Shown here one piece after another: positions 8,696-20,291 of a DNA stretch of 64,000 bases. How positions within the stretch are numbered: the first letter of the stretch is position 1; each line of letters opens with the position of its first letter. Under the pieces are notes generated by a model. It saw only the letters and a program-made list of their open reading frames with translations. It was not told the DNA's origin and did no database searches. The stretch lies in the NCBI GenBank assembly GCA_000955785.1, contig JYOD01000037.1, positions 62,001-126,000 of the forward strand, given 5' to 3'. The DNA comes from Burkholderiaceae bacterium 16 (lineage in GTDB: Bacteria > Pseudomonadota > Gammaproteobacteria > Burkholderiales > Burkholderiaceae). The translations under genes were made by a program, and so were the position numbers.

Positions 8696-10561
8696 TCAGC
8701 CCAGGTCCTCCACCTTGCGGCCAGCCAGCGCGCTCTTGATCGAGCGGTCCATCCGGCGGGCGGCGAATTCGTCGGTGCCGTGGGACAGCGCTTCCACCGC
8801 CGCCTTGATGGCGTGGTGATCCTCGCCCTTGGCGATGTCGCTCGCTGCCGCGATCAACCGCTCCACGCCGGCACGCTCCTCGTCCGAGAGCAGGTCGCCG
8901 TCGAGCTCCAGCGCGCGGTGCGTGGCTTCGATCAGGCGCGCGGCGTCCACGCGCTCTTCAGCCAGCGCGCGGCTCTTCATATCGTGCTCGGCTTCGCGGA
9001 AGCTGTCCTGCAGCATGCGGGCGATCTCGTCGTCGGCGAGCCCGTAGGACGGCTTGACGGCAATGGTCGCTTCCACGCCCGACTGCGTCTCGCGCGCGAA
9101 CACCGACAACAGCCCGTCGGCGTCGACCTGGTAAGTCACGCGGATACGTGCCGCGCCGGCCACCATCGGCGGAATGCCGCGCAACTCGAAGCGCGCCAGC
9201 GAGCGGCAGTCGCTTGCCAGTTCGCGCTCGCCCTGCAGCACATGGATGGCGATCGCCGTCTGGCCATCCTTGAACGTGGTGAACTCCTGCGCGCGCGCCA
9301 CCGGGATGGTGCTGTTGCGCGGAATGATCTTCTCGACCAGTCCGCCCATGGTTTCCACGCCCAGCGACAGCGGGATCACGTCGAGCAGCAGCCAGTCTTC
9401 GCCCGGCGCACCGTTGCCGGCCAGCAGGTTGGCCTGCATCGCCGCGCCCAGCGCCACGACCCGGTCGGGATCGAGGTTCGTCAGCGGCCGCTGGCCGAAG
9501 AAATCGCCCACTGCCTTGCGCACCGAGGGCATGCGGGTCGCACCGCCGACCAGCACCACGCCCTTGACTTCGTCGGCCGCCACGCCCGCATCGCGCAGGG
9601 CCTTGCGCACCGGCGCCAGGGTCTTCTGCACCAGCGGCGCGGTCATCTCTACGAAGGCCGTTGCCGACAGCGTCAGGTGCACGATCTCGCCGCTGTCCAG
9701 CACTGCGTCGATCACCGTGGAATCGGCCTCCGACAGCGCTTCCTTGGCGGCGCGCGCGCGCACCATCAACAAGCGCATATCCTCGGCCGAGAGCGGTTGC
9801 AGGGCAGCTTGCTCGACAATCCAGCACATCAGGCGCTGATCGAAATCGTCCCCGCCAAGGGCGGAGTCGCCGCCGGTGGCCAGCACCTCGAACACGCCCT
9901 TGCTGAGCTTGAGAATGGAGATATCGAAGGTGCCGCCACCGAGGTCGTACACCGCGTAGATGCCTTCGGACGCGTTGTCCAGCCCGTAGGCGATCGCCGC
10001 CGCCGTCGGCTCGTTCAGCAGGCGCAGCACTTCCAGCCCCGCGAGCTGGGCGGCATCCTTGGTGGCCTGGCGCTGCGCATCGTCGAAATAAGCGGGCACG
10101 GTAATCACCGCGCCGACCAGTTCGTCGCCCAGCGAGTCTTCGGCACGCTGGCGCAGCGTGGCCAGGATCTCCGCCGAAATCTCAACCGGGCTCTTCACGC
10201 CAGACACGGTCTTGATCTGCACCATGCCAGGCGCGTCAACGAAATCGTAGGGGCTATGTTCGATATGCGCGACGTCGCGCAGGCCGCGCCCCATGAAGCG
10301 CTTGACCGAGACGATGGTGTTCTTGGGGTCGTGCACCGCCTCTTCCTGCGCGCGGTAGCCGATCTGTGTGCCCTTGTTGGGCAGGTAGCGCACCACCGAA
10401 GGCAGCAGCGCGCGGCCGCTTTCATCGGTCAGGACTTCGGGAATGCTGTTGCGAACCGCCGCCACCAGCGAATTGGTCGTGCCGAGGTCGATGCCGACCG
10501 CTAGCCGCTTCTGGTGGGGTGCCGGCGACATGCCGGGTTCGGAGATCTGGAGCAATGCCAT
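8696..10561 (-). CDS. hscA: Fe-S assembly Hsp70 chaperone HscA
   Basis: A 621-residue specialised Hsp70 that, with HscB, drives cluster transfer from IscU. The start [13 protein letters not shown] is characteristic of HscA. The ATPase domain begins at [10 protein letters not shown] (around residue 22) and contains [13 protein letters not shown] and the GGATRMPSV loop; a beta-sandwich substrate domain and shortened helical lid follow. Its client motif LPPVK is present in the IscU encoded in the same operon. Length equals E. coli HscA (616). Confidence 0.97.
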   Translation of the reverse strand: MALLQISEPGMSPAPHQKRLAVGIDLGTTNSLVAAVRNSIPEVLTDESGRALLPSVVRYLPNKGTQIGYRAQEEAVHDPKNTIVSVKRFMGRGLRDVAHIEHSPYDFVDAPGMVQIKTVSGVKSPVEISAEILATLRQRAEDSLGDELVGAVITVPAYFDDAQRQATKDAAQLAGLEVLRLLNEPTAAAIAYGLDNASEGIYAVYDLGGGTFDISILKLSKGVFEVLATGGDSALGGDDFDQRLMCWIVEQAALQPLSAEDMRLLMVRARAAKEALSEADSTVIDAVLDSGEIVHLTLSATAFVEMTAPLVQKTLAPVRKALRDAGVAADEVKGVVLVGGATRMPSVRKAVGDFFGQRPLTNLDPDRVVALGAAMQANLLAGNGAPGEDWLLLDVIPLSLGVETMGGLVEKIIPRNSTIPVARAQEFTTFKDGQTAIAIHVLQGERELASDCRSLARFELRGIPPMVAGAARIRVTYQVDADGLLSVFARETQSGVEATIAVKPSYGLADDEIARMLQDSFREAEHDMKSRALAEERVDAARLIEATHRALELDGDLLSDEERAGVERLIAAASDIAKGEDHHAIKAAVEALSHGTDEFAARRMDRSIKSALAGRKVEDLG

Positions 10562-10674
10562 GATGAATCGTCTTTATTCGTGCGGTGGCAAGGCAGCCTG
10601 TCACACAGGCTGGTCTTGCGCCGGGGCGCCATTGTGGCATGGCGGCGGCGAACGTGCCCGGAGGCGCTGAATCC

Positions 10675-11208
10675 CTAGCCTTCCAGGCGGTCGATCGCCT
10701 CGCTGGTGTCGTGTTCGATCTTCTCGATGAACATCAATTGCCTGGCCGCGCCGCCGGCTGCCGCGTTATCGCCGGCATCCAGCAGTGCGCCCAGCGCCGC
10801 GTGGCGCTCGCGCTTCTCGCTGCGCAACTCGCGCAGCAGCGCGTCGAGCCGGGCGACGTCCTTTTCCTCGACCGCTTCCTGCAGCGCCTCGCGCCATTCC
10901 ATTTGCTGCATCAGGAAAGCCGGCGCCATGGCCGTATTGTTCTCGGCCTGGATATCCACGCCGCGCAGCGTCAGCAGATAGATCGCGCGCTTGAGCGGCT
11001 GGCGCAGCGTGCGGTACGCCTCGTTGGCATACGCGGCCCACTGCATGGCCACGCGGCGCTCGGCGTCGCCGGCATTGGCGAAGCGGTCCGGGTGCGCCTG
11101 CGACTGCACGGTCAGGTAGGCGGCGTCCAGCGCCGCCTCGTCGACTGCGTACCCCACCGGCAAGCCAAACAGGGCGAAATAATCGTCTTTCAACACCTTC
11201 CCCAACAA
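10675..11208 (-). CDS. hscB: Fe-S assembly J-protein co-chaperone HscB
   Basis: 177 residues with an N-terminal J domain including the HPD motif ([11 protein letters not shown], around residue 38), which stimulates HscA ATPase, and a C-terminal helical domain that binds IscU. The start [17 protein letters not shown] puts the J domain at the very N-terminus, as expected. It is separated from hscA by 113 bp, wide for this operon. Confidence 0.95.
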   Translation of the reverse strand: MLGKVLKDDYFALFGLPVGYAVDEAALDAAYLTVQSQAHPDRFANAGDAERRVAMQWAAYANEAYRTLRQPLKRAIYLLTLRGVDIQAENNTAMAPAFLMQQMEWREALQEAVEEKDVARLDALLRELRSEKRERHAALGALLDAGDNAAAGGAARQLMFIEKIEHDTSEAIDRLEG

Positions 11209-11313
11209 AAAGAGCGGCTGCGCCGCCCCTTCGAACTTCCTTCAGCGTAAAAGCGGTGCGCCGGCCGCGCCGGCGATGCCGCAATAAGTTGCGCAGGCAC
11301 CGGTCGGCAACGC

Positions 11314-11341
11314 GCTACGCGCTACGCGCTACGCGCTTCGC
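11314..11341. repeat. Four tandem heptamers GCTACGC at DUF3565 3' end
   Basis: Three exact copies of GCTACGC followed by GCTTCGC. The array spans the stop codon of the DUF3565 gene, whose last codons and stop are read from it on the minus strand. A 7-bp unit changes frame when copy number changes. Confidence 0.85.
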
Positions 11342-11550
11342 GCCGCCCAATCTGCCGGCGGCTCCGCCCGATCGCACTTCAGGCAGTTCACCACCTCGCC
11401 GATCCGTGCCGCCCGGCCCTGCGCCGTCAGCGTCCACGGACGCATCTGCCAGGGCGGGTCATGGCGCATATGCTGGCCATGACCGCAATCCAGCTCTGCC
11501 ACCCAATGGCTTTCGTCATCCTGGTGGAAGCCGACTATGCCGCGTTTCAT
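11329..11550 (-). CDS. DUF3565 domain protein inside isc operon
   Basis: A 73-residue soluble protein of DUF3565, function unknown. Visible potential metal ligands are Cys22-Gly-His24-x2-His27 (DCGHGQH), His30 and a C-terminal Cys56-x2-Cys59 (CLKC), suggesting a small zinc or iron site. It sits 34 bp after iscA and 120 bp before hscB, all on one strand, so it is probably cotranscribed with the Fe-S assembly genes. Its final residues and stop come from a 7-bp tandem repeat, so the extreme C-terminus may vary between strains. Confidence 0.85.
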   Translation of the reverse strand: MKRGIVGFHQDDESHWVAELDCGHGQHMRHDPPWQMRPWTLTAQGRAARIGEVVNCLKCDRAEPPADWAARSA

Positions 11551-11584
11551 CCCATTCTGCGCAAAGACGTCAGCCGTCGCGCGC

Positions 11585-11905
11585 TCAGACCCGGAACGAC
11601 TCTCCGCAACCGCATTCGTCCTTGACGTTGGGGTTGTTGAAACGGAACCCCTCGTTCAGGCCTTCGCGCGCGAAGTCCAGTTCCGTGCCGTCGATATACG
11701 GCAGGCTCTTCGGATCGACGATCACCTTGATGCCGTGCGACTCGAATACGCTGTCTTCCGGCAACAGGTCGTCGACGTATTCCAGCTTGTAGGCAAGGCC
11801 CGAGCAGCCGGTCGTCTTGACGCCGAGGCGCAGGCCAACGCCCTTGCCCCGGCGGTCCAGGTAGCGCGCCACATGCTTGGCGGCTTTCTCGGTAAGCGTG
11901 ATCAT
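11585..11905 (-). CDS. iscA: Iron-sulfur cluster assembly protein IscA
   Basis: A 106-residue A-type carrier (HesB family) that accepts and delivers Fe-S clusters or iron. The three ligand cysteines are visible: TTGCSGLAY (around residue 34) and the C-terminal CGCG (around 98-100). [12 protein letters not shown] and the C-terminal [14 protein letters not shown] are diagnostic. It follows iscU by 31 bp. Confidence 0.96.
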   Translation of the reverse strand: MITLTEKAAKHVARYLDRRGKGVGLRLGVKTTGCSGLAYKLEYVDDLLPEDSVFESHGIKVIVDPKSLPYIDGTELDFAREGLNEGFRFNNPNVKDECGCGESFRV

Positions 11906-11936
11906 CGGTGCTTTATCCCTTGATGGATCGCGGAAC

Positions 11937-12341
11937 TCAGGCGGCCTTCTGTTCGGTGGCGCCGTCGTGCTTCTTCTTGTAATCCTCGACCGCCGCCTTG
12001 ATGGCGTCTTCGGCCAGGATCGAGCAATGGATCTTTACCGGCGGCAGCGCCAGTTCCTCGGCGATGTGCGTATTCTTGATTTCCAGCGCCTGATCCACGG
12101 TCTTGCCCTTGACCCACTCGGTCACCAGCGACGAGGATGCGATGGCCGAACCGCAGCCATAGGTCTTGAACTTGGCGTCTTCGATCACGCCAGCTTCGTT
12201 GACCTTGATCTGCAGCTTCATGACGTCGCCGCAAGCCGGCGCGCCGACCATGCCGGTCCCCACGGCGTCGTCGTTCTTGTCGAACGAGCCCACGTTGCGG
12301 GGGTTTTCATAGTGGTCGAGAACCTTCGTGCTGTATGACAT
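11937..12341 (-). CDS. iscU: Fe-S cluster scaffold IscU
   Basis: A 134-residue scaffold on which IscS sulfur and iron form clusters. Ligand cysteines lie in PACGD (around 37, with the conserved Asp39), [11 protein letters not shown] (around 63) and HCSILAEDA (around 106). LPPVK immediately before HCS is the HscA recognition motif. It is 49 bp downstream of iscS. Confidence 0.97.
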   Translation of the reverse strand: MSYSTKVLDHYENPRNVGSFDKNDDAVGTGMVGAPACGDVMKLQIKVNEAGVIEDAKFKTYGCGSAIASSSLVTEWVKGKTVDQALEIKNTHIAEELALPPVKIHCSILAEDAIKAAVEDYKKKHDGATEQKAA

Positions 12342-12390
12342 TTTGGCTACCTCTTGGCGTAATTATGGGGTCTTGCGGGGGTGTTGGCGC

Positions 12391-13608
12391 TTAGTGCGCG
12401 GCCCACTGGATGGAATTCAGGTCCACACCGTCCTTGAACATTTCCCACAGCGGCGACAGGTCGCGCAGCTTGGCGATCTTGCTCTTGAGCAGTTCGACGG
12501 TGTAATCAACTTCTTCTTCGGTGGTGAAACGGCCTACCGTAAAGCGAATCGAGCTGTGTGCCAGTTCGTCGTTGCGGCCAAGGGCGCGCAGCACGTACGA
12601 AGGCTCCAGCGACGCCGAGGTGCAGGCCGAGCCCGACGACACCGCCACGTCCTTGATCGCCATGATCAACGATTCGCCTTCGACGAAGTTGAAGCTGACA
12701 TTCAGGTTGTGCGGCACGCGCTGTTCCAGGTCGCCATTCAGGTAGACCTCTTCCATGCCCGACAGGCCGCGCCACAGGCGGTCGCGCAGCATGCGGATGC
12801 GCTCGTTTTCCGTGGCCATTTCCTCGCGGGCGATGCGGAAGGCTTCGCCCATGCCGACGATCTGGTGCGTGGCCAGCGTGCCCGAGCGCATGCCGCGCTC
12901 GTGGCCGCCGCCGTGCATCTGCGCTTCCAGGCGCACGCGCGGCTTGCGGCGTACGTACAGCGCGCCAACGCCCTTGGGGCCATAGGTCTTGTGCGCCGAG
13001 AACGACATCAGGTCGCACTTCAGCGTGTTCAGGTCAATCGCCACCTTGCCGGTAGCCTGGGCCGCATCGCAATGGAAAATAATGCCCTTGGCGCGGCAGA
13101 TCTCGCCGATCTGCGCCACATCCTGGATCACGCCGATCTCGTTGTTCACCAGCATCACCGACACCAGGATCGTGTCAGGGCGGATCGCCGCCTTGAGCAC
13201 TTCGATGTCGACCAGGCCGTTTTCCTGTACGTCGAGATACGTCACCTCGAAGCCCTGGCGCTCCAGCTCGCGGGTGGTATCCAGCACGGCCTTGTGCTCG
13301 GTCTTCACCGTGATGAGGTGCTTGCCCTTGCCAGAGTAGAAATTGGCCGCACCCTTGATGGCGAGGTTATTGGACTCGGTTGCGCCCGACGTCCAGACGA
13401 TCTCGCGCGGATCGGCGCCAACCAGCGCGGCGACCTGCTCACGCGCCTCTTCCACCGCGCGTTCGGCATCCCAGCCGTAGGCGTGGCTGCGCGAAGCCGG
13501 ATTGCCGAACTGTTCGCGCAGGTACGGAATCATCTTGTCCGCCACGCGCGGGTCTACCGGCGTGGTGGCCGAGTAATCCATGTAGATGGGGAAATGTGGG
13601 GTGCTCAT
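12391..13608 (-). CDS. iscS: Cysteine desulfurase IscS
   Basis: A 405-residue PLP enzyme converting L-cysteine to alanine and an enzyme persulfide for Fe-S clusters, tRNA thiolation and other sulfur pathways. The PLP lysine is in [12 protein letters not shown] and the catalytic Cys in [17 protein letters not shown]. Length and the C-terminal WAAH match IscS (404 in E. coli), not SufS. It is the second gene of the operon, 68 bp after iscR. Confidence 0.97.
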   Translation of the reverse strand: MSTPHFPIYMDYSATTPVDPRVADKMIPYLREQFGNPASRSHAYGWDAERAVEEAREQVAALVGADPREIVWTSGATESNNLAIKGAANFYSGKGKHLITVKTEHKAVLDTTRELERQGFEVTYLDVQENGLVDIEVLKAAIRPDTILVSVMLVNNEIGVIQDVAQIGEICRAKGIIFHCDAAQATGKVAIDLNTLKCDLMSFSAHKTYGPKGVGALYVRRKPRVRLEAQMHGGGHERGMRSGTLATHQIVGMGEAFRIAREEMATENERIRMLRDRLWRGLSGMEEVYLNGDLEQRVPHNLNVSFNFVEGESLIMAIKDVAVSSGSACTSASLEPSYVLRALGRNDELAHSSIRFTVGRFTTEEEVDYTVELLKSKIAKLRDLSPLWEMFKDGVDLNSIQWAAH

Positions 13609-13676
13609 CGTTATGACTGCCTTTTAGGGACCGCTATGCTTGATGTTTCTCTGTGCTCTCTGGCCGGCTGCCCGTC

Positions 13677-14231
13677 TTACGACTGAGCCAGGCTGAAAAC
13701 CGAATTCACCACCCGCGGACGCGCGGGCTTTTCCTGTTTGTCCGCCTTGCCCAGCGGCACAGCCACGGCTTGCGCCGCCGACTCTTCGCGCATGTCGTGC
13801 AACACCGCGGGGGACTTGGCGCGCTGCTGGTCGACCAGGTTCTTCAGGGAGACGGAATCGAGATACTCGACCATTTTCTGGTTCAGCGTGGCCCACAGCT
13901 CGTGGGTCATGCAGCGACCGGTTCCCTCATCTCCGTTACAATTACCTTTTCCGCCACACTGGGTCGCGTCGAGCGGCTCGTCGACAGCGATGATGATGTC
14001 GGCCACCGTGACGTCCTCCGCCTTGCGGGCAAGGCTGTAGCCGCCGCCCGGGCCGCGCACGCTCTCCACGATCTCGTGGCGACGCAGCTTACCGAACAGC
14101 TGCTCGAGGTAAGAGAGGGAAATTTTCTGGCGCTGGCTGATGCCCGCTAGCGTAACGGGGCCCTGATCCTGGCGCATGGCCAGGTCGATCATGGCGGTTA
14201 CCGCGAAGCGGCCTTTGGTCGTCAGTCTCAT
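13677..14231 (-). CDS. iscR: Fe-S cluster regulator IscR
   Basis: A 184-residue Rrf2-family regulator. The N-terminal winged helix (MRLTTKGRFAVTAMIDLA...) is followed by [2Fe-2S] ligands C92, C98, C107 and H110 in a loop slightly longer than in E. coli. Holo-IscR represses its own operon; apo-IscR acts at other sites. It is the first gene of the isc operon, and its promoter carries two type-1 IscR boxes, so the autoregulatory circuit is visible in the sequence. The C-terminal 30 residues are Lys/Pro-rich. Confidence 0.97.
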   Translation of the reverse strand: MRLTTKGRFAVTAMIDLAMRQDQGPVTLAGISQRQKISLSYLEQLFGKLRRHEIVESVRGPGGGYSLARKAEDVTVADIIIAVDEPLDATQCGGKGNCNGDEGTGRCMTHELWATLNQKMVEYLDSVSLKNLVDQQRAKSPAVLHDMREESAAQAVAVPLGKADKQEKPARPRVVNSVFSLAQS

Positions 14232-14242
14232 GATGCTGGGGA

Positions 14243-14295
14243 GTACTTGATCAATTTGGTCAAGTATAAAAGAAGTCGACTAATTCAGTCAAGTA
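14243..14295 (-). promoter_or_regulatory. isc promoter with two IscR type-1 sites
   Basis: On the minus strand, -35 TTGACT (14287-14292) and -10 TATACT (14263-14268) are spaced 18 bp. One 25-bp box (14271-14295) overlaps the -35 and fits the type-1 core YYGACTRWWWYAGTCRR exactly (TTGACTGAATTAGTCGA). A second box (14243-14267) covers the -10 and start region and keeps the same symmetry (TTGACCAAATTGATCAA) with three core mismatches. E. coli iscR also has two boxes. Confidence 0.88.
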
Positions 14296-14311
14296 CCCCT
14301 ACCGCATTGCA

Positions 14312-16402
14312 TCAAACCCGCCCCTCCCCCACCGGCGCCGCCGTCTCTGGCGCGCGCGGAGGCACGATCAGGGACCAGGGGTTTTTGAGGATGCGCTGCC
14401 GCACGGCCGCGCTTAGCGCCCGGCGGTCCACCCGACGCAGGCTGCGTGAGCGCAACGCCATATTGAAGGCCAGGGCGAAACTCACTGCCACATTGAGCAA
14501 ACCCATCAGCGCAATGCCCGCCACCGCCAGCCAGAACGAAGGCATTTTCAGCACGCCGAGACCCAGCACGCCAATCGAGGTGCCCACCGCCCCGGTCGAC
14601 AACGTGACGTGGCGCACCTCCATATGCGGACCGAAGAAGCTGAGGATCTCCGGCCCCAGACCGAGCAGCAGGCCAAGCGAGACATTGGCCGCGACCCCCG
14701 ACATATTGCGCTTCCAGAAATCCGCCATGCGCGCCGCACCCTGCACGCCCAGCACATAGCGCAGGCGGCGGTTGTACGCCATCACGTCGTGCACCTTGTG
14801 CAGCGCGAACCAGTTGTCGGCCCAGCCTGCCACCAGACTGGACAGCCACAGCAGCACGCCGGTGAAGATGGCATAGACGGGCGTGGGACCGAGAATGGAG
14901 AAGGACTCAATGGTGGCGATCGCCTTCGCCGGTGTGATCAGGTTGGCACCCAGGATGCGGTTGGCCAGCCACTGGATAGCCAGCGCGACCGGAAACACTG
15001 CCGCCAGGTTGCCGAAAATCGCCGCTGCGTTCGAGCGAATCATTGCGATGGTGTCATCGACAAAGATCTCCCGGCCCTCTGGCCTGCCGACCGCGTCGAG
15101 CCGGTGCGCCAGCGCCGGGCCGGTCATCGCCGGCTGCTTGGTGGCCAGTGTGAAATGCGCGAAGTGAATCACCAGGAAGCTGCCCGCATAGTTGAGCGAG
15201 GCAAGCAGGCCCTCGATGAACTTGTCCAGGTGCAGCCCGTAGATCAGGAACTTGAGATAGACCGTGCCCACGGTGATCAGGCCGCCGCCGGCCGCGGCCC
15301 GCATCAGATCGCGGTACTCGCGGCGGTCGCGCGTGATGTAGTGCTCGCCGGTCTCGGCAGAGCGCTCCACCACCTTGCGCGCCAGTTGCGAGAACGAAGT
15401 GCCGGCCAGATGGACGATGCTGCGGCGCGCCTGGGTGGAACGAATCAACGCCGCGATCAGATGGGCATGCCGGGCGCGCCGCTGCGGCTCGACCCAGGTT
15501 GCCAGCAACAGCTCGATGCGCGCGAGCCGCACTTTCATGCGCTCGATCTGGAACACGACCTCCACAGAAACGCCATTCTCTTCGAGATCGTCGTACACAC
15601 GTTGGGCCGCCTGGTGGCAGCCGTCGAGCAGTGCACGGAAATAGTTGAGGCGGTGCGCGAACGCCTCGCCACCGTGCTGCGCGGCCCCTTCCTCGCACAA
15701 GGCCTCGGCGGCGCTGCCCAGGCGGAAGAACGGCGTGTCCTGCACCTTGCCATCGAGGCGCGAGCGGATCGCCTGGCTCAGCCCCGTGGCACGAACCTGA
15801 CTCACCAGTACCTGGATACTGGTGGCCAGCGTGCGATCAAAACGATCCCATTCCGGCACCGCGGCGGCATCGCCCGCTGCCTCCGGGTCGTCCGCGCGCA
15901 GCACGGCAGTCAGCCGCTCGAGCAACTCGCCGTCCAGCGCCTCGACCCAGTCGGCATCATTGCCGTCGATAAACAGCAGCGCAAACAGGCCCGCCAGATC
16001 GCCGCGATTGGGCGGCGGCGGCAGGACGCGCGCCTGTAGCCGATCAAGCACCTCGCTCCAGAAGCCCGGGTGAGACGCCACGCCGGTATCGCAAAGCAAG
16101 GTAGTGGGATCGTTGTCGCGCACCAGCGAGCGCACCATGCTGGCAAAGCGCCCCGCCACTTCCGGGTTGCGGCCAAGCACCTGCAGCAGGTAGCGCAGCC
16201 GAACGTGCTCGCGGCGGCTCTTGTCGGCCGCCATGCCTTCGGCGCCAGGCAGCCCGTCGCGCCGGATCCAGTAGCCCAGTTCGATCAGCCAGCTGTTACG
16301 GTCCGCCAGCGGTGCCTCCGGGTCCGCGGCCGCCAGGATTGCGTCGAGTTGCAGGCTGGCATTGCGCGATTCGCGCCATTTGCGGAACAGGGAACGAAAC
16401 AT
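14312..16402 (-). CDS. SpecificRecomb-family membrane protein (annotated site-specific recombinase)
   Basis: A 696-residue protein of the SpecificRecomb/Gcr family common in betaproteobacteria and Neisseria. The N-terminal half is soluble and helical; the C-terminal half (about residues 375-670) holds several hydrophobic segments (e.g. GGGLITVGTVYLKFLIYGL, PVYAIFTGVLLWLSSLVAGW, FWLAVAGIALMGLLNVAVSF), so it is an inner-membrane protein. I see no tyrosine- or serine-recombinase catalytic motif; the recombinase name is historical and probably misleading. It ends just upstream of the isc promoter on the same strand and follows the phosphatase gene. Confidence 0.82.
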   Translation of the reverse strand: MFRSLFRKWRESRNASLQLDAILAAADPEAPLADRNSWLIELGYWIRRDGLPGAEGMAADKSRREHVRLRYLLQVLGRNPEVAGRFASMVRSLVRDNDPTTLLCDTGVASHPGFWSEVLDRLQARVLPPPPNRGDLAGLFALLFIDGNDADWVEALDGELLERLTAVLRADDPEAAGDAAAVPEWDRFDRTLATSIQVLVSQVRATGLSQAIRSRLDGKVQDTPFFRLGSAAEALCEEGAAQHGGEAFAHRLNYFRALLDGCHQAAQRVYDDLEENGVSVEVVFQIERMKVRLARIELLLATWVEPQRRARHAHLIAALIRSTQARRSIVHLAGTSFSQLARKVVERSAETGEHYITRDRREYRDLMRAAAGGGLITVGTVYLKFLIYGLHLDKFIEGLLASLNYAGSFLVIHFAHFTLATKQPAMTGPALAHRLDAVGRPEGREIFVDDTIAMIRSNAAAIFGNLAAVFPVALAIQWLANRILGANLITPAKAIATIESFSILGPTPVYAIFTGVLLWLSSLVAGWADNWFALHKVHDVMAYNRRLRYVLGVQGAARMADFWKRNMSGVAANVSLGLLLGLGPEILSFFGPHMEVRHVTLSTGAVGTSIGVLGLGVLKMPSFWLAVAGIALMGLLNVAVSFALAFNMALRSRSLRRVDRRALSAAVRQRILKNPWSLIVPPRAPETAAPVGEGRV

Positions 16403-16449
16403 GAAACCTCATGAAAATTAAACAACGGCCGGAAGGTTCGCGCCCCCGG

Positions 16450-16941
16450 TCAGGCCGCGCCGTCCAGCCTCTTTGCGAGCAGCATGGCGACCACGCCATC
16501 GCAGGCGTCCTCCACGTAATCGAGCACGCGTTCGAAACCGTCGCCCTCGCCATAGTAGGGATCCGGCACTTCATCCGCGGCGTGGCGGCTGGCGAAGCTC
16601 ATCAACAAGCGCAACTTGTCCTGGCTGCCAGGCGGGCTGATTGCGCGCAGAGCCGCCAGATTGTCATGATCCATGGCCAATAGCAGATCGAAACGCGCGA
16701 AATCCTGCACCACCGCCAGCCGCGCACGTTGCGCGGAGAGATCGTAGCCACGGGCCAGCGCATGGCGCTGCGAGCGCGCATCCGGTGCCCGCCCGACGTG
16801 GTAGCCATGCGTGCCCGCCGAATCCAGCTCGACCAGATCGGCAAGCCCCGCCGATTCCAGTTTGGCGCGCATCACGCCTTCAGCAGTCGGCGAGCGGCAA
16901 ATATTGCCCATGCAGCACATAAGAATGGCGTATTTCTTCAT
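16450..16941 (-). CDS. Low-molecular-weight protein-tyrosine phosphatase
   Basis: 163 residues from MKKYAILMCCMGNICRSPTAEG. The P-loop CX5R signature is CMGNICR near the N-terminus, and the general acid Asp is in the DPYYGEG loop near residue 128, both typical of LMW-PTPs that dephosphorylate phosphotyrosine (often on tyrosine kinases of exopolysaccharide systems). I chose the ATG at 16941 because it places the P-loop at residues 10-17; an in-frame ATG eight codons upstream is less likely. No kinase or capsule genes are nearby. Confidence 0.94.
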   Translation of the reverse strand: MKKYAILMCCMGNICRSPTAEGVMRAKLESAGLADLVELDSAGTHGYHVGRAPDARSQRHALARGYDLSAQRARLAVVQDFARFDLLLAMDHDNLAALRAISPPGSQDKLRLLMSFASRHAADEVPDPYYGEGDGFERVLDYVEDACDGVVAMLLAKRLDGAA

Positions 16942-17256
16942 AGGAATCGGATACCTGAGGTTCATTCAGGAAGCGCAAGTGCAGCGCGGAACCGCAGATA
17001 CGCCTCAATGAAATCAATCGCTTGCAGCACACCTTGAGCGGCCGCGGCAGGCCTTCACGAATTTCGCAAGCCGAATTCTACCCGCGGCCGTCCATGCGAA
17101 CTGCCGGGACCAGGAAGCGCCGCAGTTGCGATTCGGAGTCGAAAAAGCGCTGAGGGCCGTGAGTAACCAATGATCGAAATTGCGATCAGGTCACCCGGCA
17201 CGCTGCATCGTGGCAAATTAGATGACGCAAAGTCGTCACCCCCTCATAATCGCGCG
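16942..17256. other. Intergenic region without recognisable gene
   Basis: About 315 bp between the divergent phosphatase gene and a small secreted-protein gene. No convincing ORF, hairpin or RNA gene is seen; it should contain the phosphatase promoter. Confidence 0.5.
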
Positions 17257-17580
17257 GTGAATATCCGTCCTAGCCATCTCCTAATATCACCCATCTTGCT
17301 TTGCGCAAGCCTTGCCGGCGCCGCCGGACCAGCCGTGGATGCGACCCCCGATGCAGGTTGTGAAAGCCTGCTTGCGGTCGTCCGGCGTAGCCTGGAGGAT
17401 GAAATCGGCTCGGCATGCCCGGCCTCGATTCCGGGGCAGGGCGCTGCGTGCACTGCGCAACGCGAACCGCTGCGCGCCATCGTGGATTTCATTGGCAAGC
17501 GCCACGAGGCCGATGCCGACGCGTGCGAAACCTTGCTGGAAGTCAACAAGCGCCTGCGATCGCTCCCACCAAAGGGCTAG
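17257..17580 (+). CDS. Small secreted Cys-containing hypothetical protein
   Basis: A GTG start at 17257 gives about 107 residues: VNIRPSHLLISPILLCASLAGAAG looks like a signal peptide, and the mature part has four Cys (GCESLL, SACPAS, ACTAQ, ACETLL) that could form two disulfides in the periplasm. The frame is open to an ATG at 17170, but those codons do not look like protein. No clear SD precedes either start. I do not recognise the family. Confidence 0.45.
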   Translation: MNIRPSHLLISPILLCASLAGAAGPAVDATPDAGCESLLAVVRRSLEDEIGSACPASIPGQGAACTAQREPLRAIVDFIGKRHEADADACETLLEVNKRLRSLPPKG

Positions 17581-17652
17581 GCCACGCCGCTCGGGCGCCT
17601 TTGCAGCCGCGCCCACCGGCAAGCCCGAAGGACTGGCCGGCGACGGTGCGAC

Positions 17653-17952
17653 TCAGGGCAGCTTGGCCGCCAGCACGTCCAGCTTCTCGATGGAAGGCGG
17701 TTTGGCGAACAGCTCGGGGGCCTTGGCCATCAAAGCTGCCGCGACCTTGCCCGAGAGATGGGCCTGGCGTCCGGCCTCATCCGGGAACGCATCGAAGATG
17801 CCGTACATGGACGGCCCGAGGCGAAGCGCGAACCATGCAGTGGTGCCGGTTTCCTCCTGCACCAGCGGCAGGCCGCCGAGCAGGAATTCCTCCACTTCCT
17901 TTTCCTTGCCGGGCTTCGCATGCAGCGGAACCCACAGAGCGAACTTGACCAT
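17653..17952 (-). CDS. Antibiotic biosynthesis monooxygenase (ABM) fold protein
   Basis: A 99-residue dimeric alpha-beta barrel protein beginning MVKFALWVPLHAKPGKEKEVEEFL. The ABM pattern is visible: a first strand, a Gly-Lys-containing turn, then TTAWFALRLGPSMYGIFDAF and a terminal helix. Such proteins range from quinol monooxygenases to heme-degrading or stress proteins. The start at 17952 has a good SD (GAGGAGATGG) eight bases upstream. It follows uvrB in the opposite orientation of transcription flow and appears monocistronic. Substrate unknown. Confidence 0.85.
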   Translation of the reverse strand: MVKFALWVPLHAKPGKEKEVEEFLLGGLPLVQEETGTTAWFALRLGPSMYGIFDAFPDEAGRQAHLSGKVAAALMAKAPELFAKPPSIEKLDVLAAKLP

Positions 17953-18034
17953 GAGCCATCTCCTCACTACTGTCCGGGATTCCAACTATAGACGGTAGCA
18001 AGTCCGGCGCCTGATGCCACAGGTTCGACCGCCC

Positions 18035-20134
<2,100 letters not shown>

Positions 20135-20291
20135 AGGCTGGTAAGGGAAAACCTCAGGAAAACGGGCAGATACGCTAGAATCTTGGGGTTGGCGGCCAGG
20201 TATCAAGATGGGGGCCGCCCGCACTCCAGAGCGCAGTCCGGAGCATTCTACGCCTTCCCGTTTTGTTACATAGCTGACCACGAGATCCCAA

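Noticed and set aside
8780..10504. 574-codon plus-strand frame opposite hscA
   Set aside because: Antisense shadow of a clear Hsp70 gene; composition His/Arg/Gln-rich and no domain.
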